From an uncultured Rickettsiales bacterium (lineage in GTDB: Bacteria > Pseudomonadota > Alphaproteobacteria > Rickettsiales > UBA998), in contig CALJMC010000059.1 of NCBI GenBank assembly GCA_937982385.1, positions 1 through 11,558 on the forward strand: a stretch of DNA of 11,558 nucleotides. Direction: 5' to 3'. This document shows positions 8,148 to 11,558 of the stretch, in pieces; position 1 is the first letter of the stretch, and the number at the start of each line of letters is the position of its first letter. Made by a program: the position numbers and the translations under genes. Under the pieces are notes generated by a model, which did no database searches, was not told where the DNA came from, and saw nothing but the letters and a program-made list of their open reading frames with translations.

Positions 8148-8750
8148 TTATCGTTCAATTTTGGTAACACTGTCCATTAAACATTCTACATTCGCTCGCT
8201 TTACCTGATGAGAGACATCTTGACCTCCCTCAACACCTGAGCTTAAAATTGTATTTCTAATCTGAACACAATCATCGCGCATGGCACCATTTATAGGGTT
8301 AACTCCAGCTTGCTGTGACGTGACGTTTGCCGTTTTTATATATGGAGAAGCTTCTTTAGCCACTTCAACTATTGTGGCGCTTGAGGATAAAAGCTGTATT
8401 GTTGGAAAATCTTCTCCCTTTTGTGGGTCTTTACCGCGTTGACGCGCTTCAAGAATGTTTAAATGCGACAATTTATTAGCAAACTCTTCTCCAGCAATAC
8501 CTATAGTACTAATATTCATATCGCCCTGCATATTTATGAGTGCATCATGTGTAGCAGCTCCAAATACACCATCATCACTACCTTTGGGCAGGTAGCCTCT
8601 TTTCTCCAATGTTTGCTGAAGTAACGTTATCATCTCAGGAGAGTTATTATTTTTTCTATCTGGATAATCCTTTGAAGCGAGTCTGTTTCCTGACGTTAAA
8701 AACTCAAAAAGCATTGCTTCATTTTTTGGCATATAATCATTAGGCTGCAT
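8148..8750 (-). CDS. Hypothetical protein with peptidoglycan-binding-like domain
   Basis: This leftward gene encodes 200 residues. Residues about 38-85 match the pattern of the PG_binding_1 fold: LLQQTLEKRGYLP, then DDGVFGAATHDAL, then Q75. In that family the repeated helices bind cell-wall peptides. The remaining sequence is polar and not recognised; two cysteines lie near the C terminus (161 and 190). No signal peptide or membrane segment is visible, which is odd for a wall-binding protein, so it may be exported by another route, act in the cytoplasm, or use the fold differently. The ATG at 8750-8748 is supported by GGAGAG (8762-8757) six bases upstream and by a promoter. It is the only complete protein gene on the minus strand and is probably an insertion into the tsaB-miaB interval. 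Confidence 0.85.
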   Translation of the reverse strand: MQPNDYMPKNEAMLFEFLTSGNRLASKDYPDRKNNNSPEMITLLQQTLEKRGYLPKGSDDGVFGAATHDALINMQGDMNISTIGIAGEEFANKLSHLNILEARQRGKDPQKGEDFPTIQLLSSSATIVEVAKEASPYIKTANVTSQQAGVNPINGAMRDDCVQIRNTILSSGVEGGQDVSHQVKRANVECLMDSVTKIER

Positions 8751-8763
8751 CTTATTCTCTCCG

Positions 8764-8777
8764 TATATTTAAATATA
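8764..8777. promoter_or_regulatory. 14-bp perfect AT palindrome over the leftward promoter
   Basis: TATATTTAAATATA reads the same on both strands and covers the -10 box (8777-8772) of the 200-residue gene. A dimeric repressor bound here would block that promoter. Because the palindrome is all A and T, chance is a real alternative, and no regulator can be named. Confidence 0.35.
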
Positions 8778-8800
8778 ACTTACTATAGAATACCACACAA
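8772..8800 (-). promoter_or_regulatory. Predicted promoter of the leftward 200-residue gene
   Basis: On the minus strand TTGTGT (8800-8795) and TATATT (8777-8772) are 17 bases apart. Transcription would begin near 8765, giving a very short leader that just contains the GGAGAG ribosome site (8762-8757). Confidence 0.5.
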
Positions 8801-8831
8801 TTATGAAGATTATGTTACAGTACTAAGATTC

Positions 8832-8859
8832 TTGCATTTAATGGCAATTTCCGTATATT
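8832..8859 (+). promoter_or_regulatory. Predicted promoter of miaB, placing the transcript start on the GTG
   Basis: TTGCAT (8832-8837) and TATATT (8854-8859) are 16 bases apart. The usual 6-7 base distance from the -10 box puts the first transcribed base at about 8866, next to the GTG start codon at 8867. No other promoter-like pair stands out between 8801 and 8866 on this strand. Confidence 0.55.
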
Positions 8860-8866
8860 TGCTTAC

Positions 8867-10207
8867 GTGAGCGCAAAAAAGAAAATACATATCAAAACAT
8901 GGGGCTGCCAAATGAATGTGTACGATTCCGTACGCATGTCTGATGTGATGGCACCGCATGGTTATGAAGAGACGGATAATCAGGATGAGGCTGATTTGGT
9001 GGTGCTAAATACCTGCCATATTAGAGAGAAAGCCGCCGAGAAAGTCTATTCCGATTTAGGCCGCATACGCCTAGCCAAAGAAAGACGTGAAGCCGAGGGT
9101 AAGGAGATGTTAATTGCCGTGGGTGGCTGTGTCGGGCAAGCTGAAGGCGAAGAGATTATGAATCGCGCGCCGTATGTTGATATTGTAATGGGTTCTCAAG
9201 CCTACCAAAACCTTCCGCGCTTGGTCGTGAATGCCCGTGCAAAACAGGGCGATGTGATTGACCTCGAATTTCCCGAAGTGCAAAAGTTCGATTTACTGCC
9301 CCAAGAGAGCCGGTCGCAAGGCTCTGCAGCGTTTGTATCTATACAAGAAGGATGTGATAAATTTTGTACATTTTGTGTGGTACCTTATACGCGTGGCGCG
9401 GAATATTCTCGTCCAGCAGCGGACATTGAGGCTGAGGTGAGGGCGCTCGTTGAGACAAAAGGTGCTATGGAAGTGACGCTGCTCGGGCAAAATGTAAATG
9501 CGTATCATGGCAAGAATGAAACGGGCATCACAGAGTCACTAGCTAAACTCATTGAACGATTGTCTCATATTAGTGGATTGGAGCGCATTCGCTACACCAC
9601 GTCACACCCTAATGATTTTACTGACGATTTGATTGAAGCACATGGCTCTGTTGAAAAACTTATGCCGTTTTTGCATTTGCCTGTGCAATCAGGTTCTGAC
9701 CGCATTTTGAAGGATATGAACCGTAAGCATACCGCCGCAGATTATATTACGATTATTGAACGGCTGCGCGCTGCACGCCCGGACATGGCTTTTTCTGGTG
9801 ATTTTATAATTGGATTCCCCGGTGAAACGGAAGATGATTTTAATGATACGCTACGCCTCGCCGAAACCGTGGGTTATGCCTCAGCTTATTCGTTCAAATA
9901 TAGTCAACGCCCAGGCACACCAGCCGCTGAAAAAGAGACGCAAATTGATGAATCTATTAAAAGCAAACGCCTTGCCGTGATGCAAACATTGCTGAATCGC
10001 TCAGGCGAACAATTTAATGAATCCTGCGTTGGTCGCGAGATGGATGTTATCCTCGACCGCAAGGGCAAGCTAGAAAATCAAATGATTGGCCGCACCCCTT
10101 ATATGCAATCGGTCCATGTGAATGATGCGATGCATCGTGAAGGACAGAAAACCCGTGTCAAAATCATTGCCTCCTCTGGTGTCAGCCTTAAAGGCGAATT
10201 GATTTAA
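8867..10207 (+). CDS. miaB: tRNA-2-methylthio-N6-dimethylallyladenosine synthase
   Basis: MiaB is the radical-SAM methylthiotransferase that turns i6A37 into ms2i6A37 on tRNAs reading UNN codons. The N-terminal UPF0004 domain carries the three auxiliary-cluster cysteines Cys14 (TWGCQMN), Cys50 (LNTCHIR) and Cys88 (VGGCVGQ). The radical-SAM cluster motif is CDKFCTFC with Cys163, Cys167 and Cys170, followed by VPYTRG. A C-terminal TRAM domain spans about 380-446. The 446 residues are of normal length. The start must precede Cys14, and reading upstream in frame gives no ATG or TTG, so GTG at 8867 is the only standard choice. It has no Shine-Dalgarno sequence and fits a leaderless transcript from the promoter at 8832-8859. 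Confidence 0.96.
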   Translation: MSAKKKIHIKTWGCQMNVYDSVRMSDVMAPHGYEETDNQDEADLVVLNTCHIREKAAEKVYSDLGRIRLAKERREAEGKEMLIAVGGCVGQAEGEEIMNRAPYVDIVMGSQAYQNLPRLVVNARAKQGDVIDLEFPEVQKFDLLPQESRSQGSAAFVSIQEGCDKFCTFCVVPYTRGAEYSRPAADIEAEVRALVETKGAMEVTLLGQNVNAYHGKNETGITESLAKLIERLSHISGLERIRYTTSHPNDFTDDLIEAHGSVEKLMPFLHLPVQSGSDRILKDMNRKHTAADYITIIERLRAARPDMAFSGDFIIGFPGETEDDFNDTLRLAETVGYASAYSFKYSQRPGTPAAEKETQIDESIKSKRLAVMQTLLNRSGEQFNESCVGREMDVILDRKGKLENQMIGRTPYMQSVHVNDAMHREGQKTRVKIIASSGVSLKGELI

Positions 10208-10278
10208 TTTAGCCATTGTCATCAAACTGACATATTTTCCTGATATTGTAAAAAACATAACAAAAAGGAATGCAAATT

Positions 10279-10626
10279 ATGACCGATACCACCATCTCAG
10301 AATCAGTAAAAATACTCTTAAAAGAAGCAACATGGACTGAATGCGCTCGCCAAGCGGATGATGGAAGCAAGCGTTTTTCAGCAGTTTTTCCTGCTACCCA
10401 AAATGCGAGAATTCTTATCAGTGCAACTGCTGCTCTTCAAGATTACGGTGTTACCGTTAGCGCAAGTGGCGATGGGACAGAGATAGTAATGACGCAGGGG
10501 CAAATGGAAAGCCTTGGCATTAGGAATAGAAACGACAAACTACCTCCCGCTCGCGACACGACAGTTAGTCATGCCGAACGACTTGCAGATGATAGAGCCT
10601 CTAGCACTTTCCGCTCTCCAGGTTAA
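10279..10626 (+). CDS. Hypothetical protein, 115 residues
   Basis: I do not recognise this small protein. The first ~80 residues look like a compact mixed alpha/beta domain: a helix-like SESVKILLKEATWTECARQA, then SAVFPA and RILISATAAL, then alternating hydrophobic strands (GVTVSASG, TEIVMT). The last ~35 residues are polar and charged, likely disordered. There is no signal peptide or membrane segment. An ATG at 10270 is in frame, but AAGGA (10265-10269) directly touches it and is 9 bases from the ATG at 10279, so I chose the latter. It lies 71 bases after miaB and 112 bases before phoH, on the same strand. Good ribosome site and clean frame argue that it is real. Confidence 0.75.
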   Translation: MTDTTISESVKILLKEATWTECARQADDGSKRFSAVFPATQNARILISATAALQDYGVTVSASGDGTEIVMTQGQMESLGIRNRNDKLPPARDTTVSHAERLADDRASSTFRSPG

Positions 10627-10655
10627 GCCTACAAATTAACAAGTCGCATAACATA

Positions 10656-10661
10656 TATAAT
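10656..10661 (+). promoter_or_regulatory. Candidate -10 box for phoH
   Basis: A perfect TATAAT lies 78 bases before the phoH start. There is no matching -35 at 16-18 bases; TTAACA (10636-10641) is a good box but only 14 bases away. If used, transcription starts near 10668 and the leader of about 70 bases contains the two symmetric elements described separately. Confidence 0.35.
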
Positions 10662-10684
10662 ACAGCAAATCACCCTTGCTCCCT

Positions 10685-10720
10685 ATATCCTAGATATGTT
10701 ACACTGTTATCAGGAGTAAC
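10685..10720 (+). promoter_or_regulatory. Symmetric elements in the phoH leader
   Basis: ATATC-CTA-GATAT (10685-10697) is a perfect interrupted palindrome, directly followed by a possible RNA hairpin: GTTAC (10698-10702) pairs with GTAAC (10716-10720) and CTG (10704-10706) with CAG (10711-10713), around a TTAT loop. The hairpin holds a first CAGGAG; the real ribosome site, a second CAGGAG (10728-10733), comes shortly after. Stability is modest and function is inferred only from position. Confidence 0.3.
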
Positions 10721-10738
10721 CATCCGTCAGGAGCATCA

Positions 10739-11558
10739 ATGTCCAAGAAAGCAACGCAGGCTAAAAAGCCAACACCGTCTTTTTCGACAAATATTTTCTT
10801 TGGTGATAACACTTTGCTTCCCTCGCTCTATGGCGACGATGAGGAGCATTTACAAAAATTAGAACGCATGCTTAGTGTGCAAGCAGTTGCACGTGGCAAC
10901 ATGGTGTCACTCTCGGGCAAAGAACGCGATGTCGTGCTTGCTGAAGATATTCTTAATCAGCTCTATACCAAGCTCGAAAAGGGCGATGAAGTCGGACCGA
11001 ATGAAGTGGCCGCAGCCATCCGCATGGCACCACCAGTAACTGACAAAGACGTTGCAGCGAAGAAGCCTGGCGCCAATCGCAAGCAAGATTATAAAGACGA
11101 GAAAGGTGGCGATGTCGTTATTAAAACGATGAAGAAAACCATTCGTCCCTATTCTCACATGCAGGCCAATTATATGCGCGCAATGTATGACAGTGATTTA
11201 TGTTTTGCACTCGGGCCTGCGGGAACAGGTAAAACCTATATTGCCGTTGCAATGGCAGTTTATATGTATCTGCAAGGTAAAGTCGAAAAAATTATTCTCT
11301 CACGCCCTGCTGTTGAAGCAGGTGAAAAACTCGGCTTTTTGCCGGGTGATGTCAAAGAAAAAATCGATCCATTCTTGCGCCCACTCTATGACGCATTGTT
11401 TGATATGCTCCCAGGTGACAAAGTCGCAGAGATGAGTGAAACGGGTGAAATTGAAGTGGCACCGCTTGCCTTCATGCGTGGACGAACACTTTCCAATGCA
11501 TTCGTTATTCTAGATGAAGCGCAGAACACCACTCCAACACAAATGAAAATGTTCCTCA
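10739..11558 (+). CDS. phoH: PhoH family ATPase, YbeZ type (3' end beyond window)
   Basis: The first 273 residues of a PhoH/YbeZ protein are present; the frame is open to the right edge. PhoH-like proteins are cytoplasmic P-loop ATPases linked to RNA metabolism, and YbeZ works with the endoribonuclease YbeY, whose gene usually comes next. The Walker A motif GPAGTGKT is at 159-166 and the Walker B ILDEAQN at 257-263. SRPAVEAGEKLGFLPGD at 188-204 is a PhoH signature. An N-terminal region of about 135 residues precedes the ATPase domain, as in alphaproteobacterial members, with a Lys-rich start. AGGAG (10729-10733), 5 bases upstream, supports the ATG at 10739. It follows miaB and the 115-residue gene, matching the miaB-phoH pairing usual in this class. 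Confidence 0.95.
   Translation, partial: MSKKATQAKKPTPSFSTNIFFGDNTLLPSLYGDDEEHLQKLERMLSVQAVARGNMVSLSGKERDVVLAEDILNQLYTKLEKGDEVGPNEVAAAIRMAPPVTDKDVAAKKPGANRKQDYKDEKGGDVVIKTMKKTIRPYSHMQANYMRAMYDSDLCFALGPAGTGKTYIAVAMAVYMYLQGKVEKIILSRPAVEAGEKLGFLPGDVKEKIDPFLRPLYDALFDMLPGDKVAEMSETGEIEVAPLAFMRGRTLSNAFVILDEAQNTTPTQMKMFL

Noticed and set aside
10217..10238. TGTCA and TGACA inverted arms followed by TATTTT after miaB
   Set aside because: A 5-base-pair stem with low GC and no clean T run; could be a weak terminator or chance.
10270..10278. ATG at 10270 as the start of the 115-residue gene
   Set aside because: The AAGGA ribosome site directly abuts it, leaving no spacing, while the ATG at 10279 has 9 bases.

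Overview
This window reads as a chromosomal segment of an alphaproteobacterium of moderate GC (roughly mid-40s percent by eye). The protein families look alphaproteobacterial: DapA with the alpha-type active site, SmpB, glyoxalase II, and TsaB, MiaB and a YbeZ-type PhoH in a row. The tsaB ... miaB ... phoH order is a broken version of an arrangement I recall as common in that class (tsaB-rimI-fur-miaB-phoH-ybeY). The genus cannot be told from the sequence. Most of the window is housekeeping and densely packed; no insertion sequence, CRISPR array, rRNA or prophage gene is visible, and no stretch over 300 bases lacks a gene.

Layout. Bases 1-344 (minus strand) hold the start of a DUF817 membrane protein that runs off the left edge. 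Just upstream of it on the same strand is a tRNA-Pro(TGG) with an encoded CCA end and its own promoter. A divergent, near-consensus sigma-70 promoter at 554-581 drives a first rightward group: dapA, smpB, a large tripartite protein of unknown function (2046-3893) and gloB, with gaps of 10, 55 and 2 bases. After a 75-base gap comes a second, tighter group, lysA-tag-EEP membrane protein-tsaB, in which every junction overlaps by 1 to 16 bases.

The stretch 8148-8866 breaks the pattern. A leftward gene for a 200-residue protein with a peptidoglycan-binding-like motif ends one base from the tsaB stop. Its promoter lies back to back with that of miaB. The miaB promoter would start the transcript almost exactly on the GTG initiation codon, so miaB appears to be leaderless or nearly so. 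miaB is followed by an unrecognised 115-residue gene and then by phoH, which runs off the right edge and has a structured leader.

Functions. dapA and lysA are the first committed and the last step of the diaminopimelate-lysine route, which also supplies cell-wall diaminopimelate. SmpB (ribosome rescue), TsaB (t6A37) and MiaB (ms2i6A37) serve translation, Tag repairs alkylated DNA, and GloB detoxifies methylglyoxal adducts. The parts that look least described are the 615-residue protein, the 200-residue leftward protein, the 115-residue protein, the duplicated sequence at the tRNA-Pro end, and the two promoter regions around miaB and phoH.
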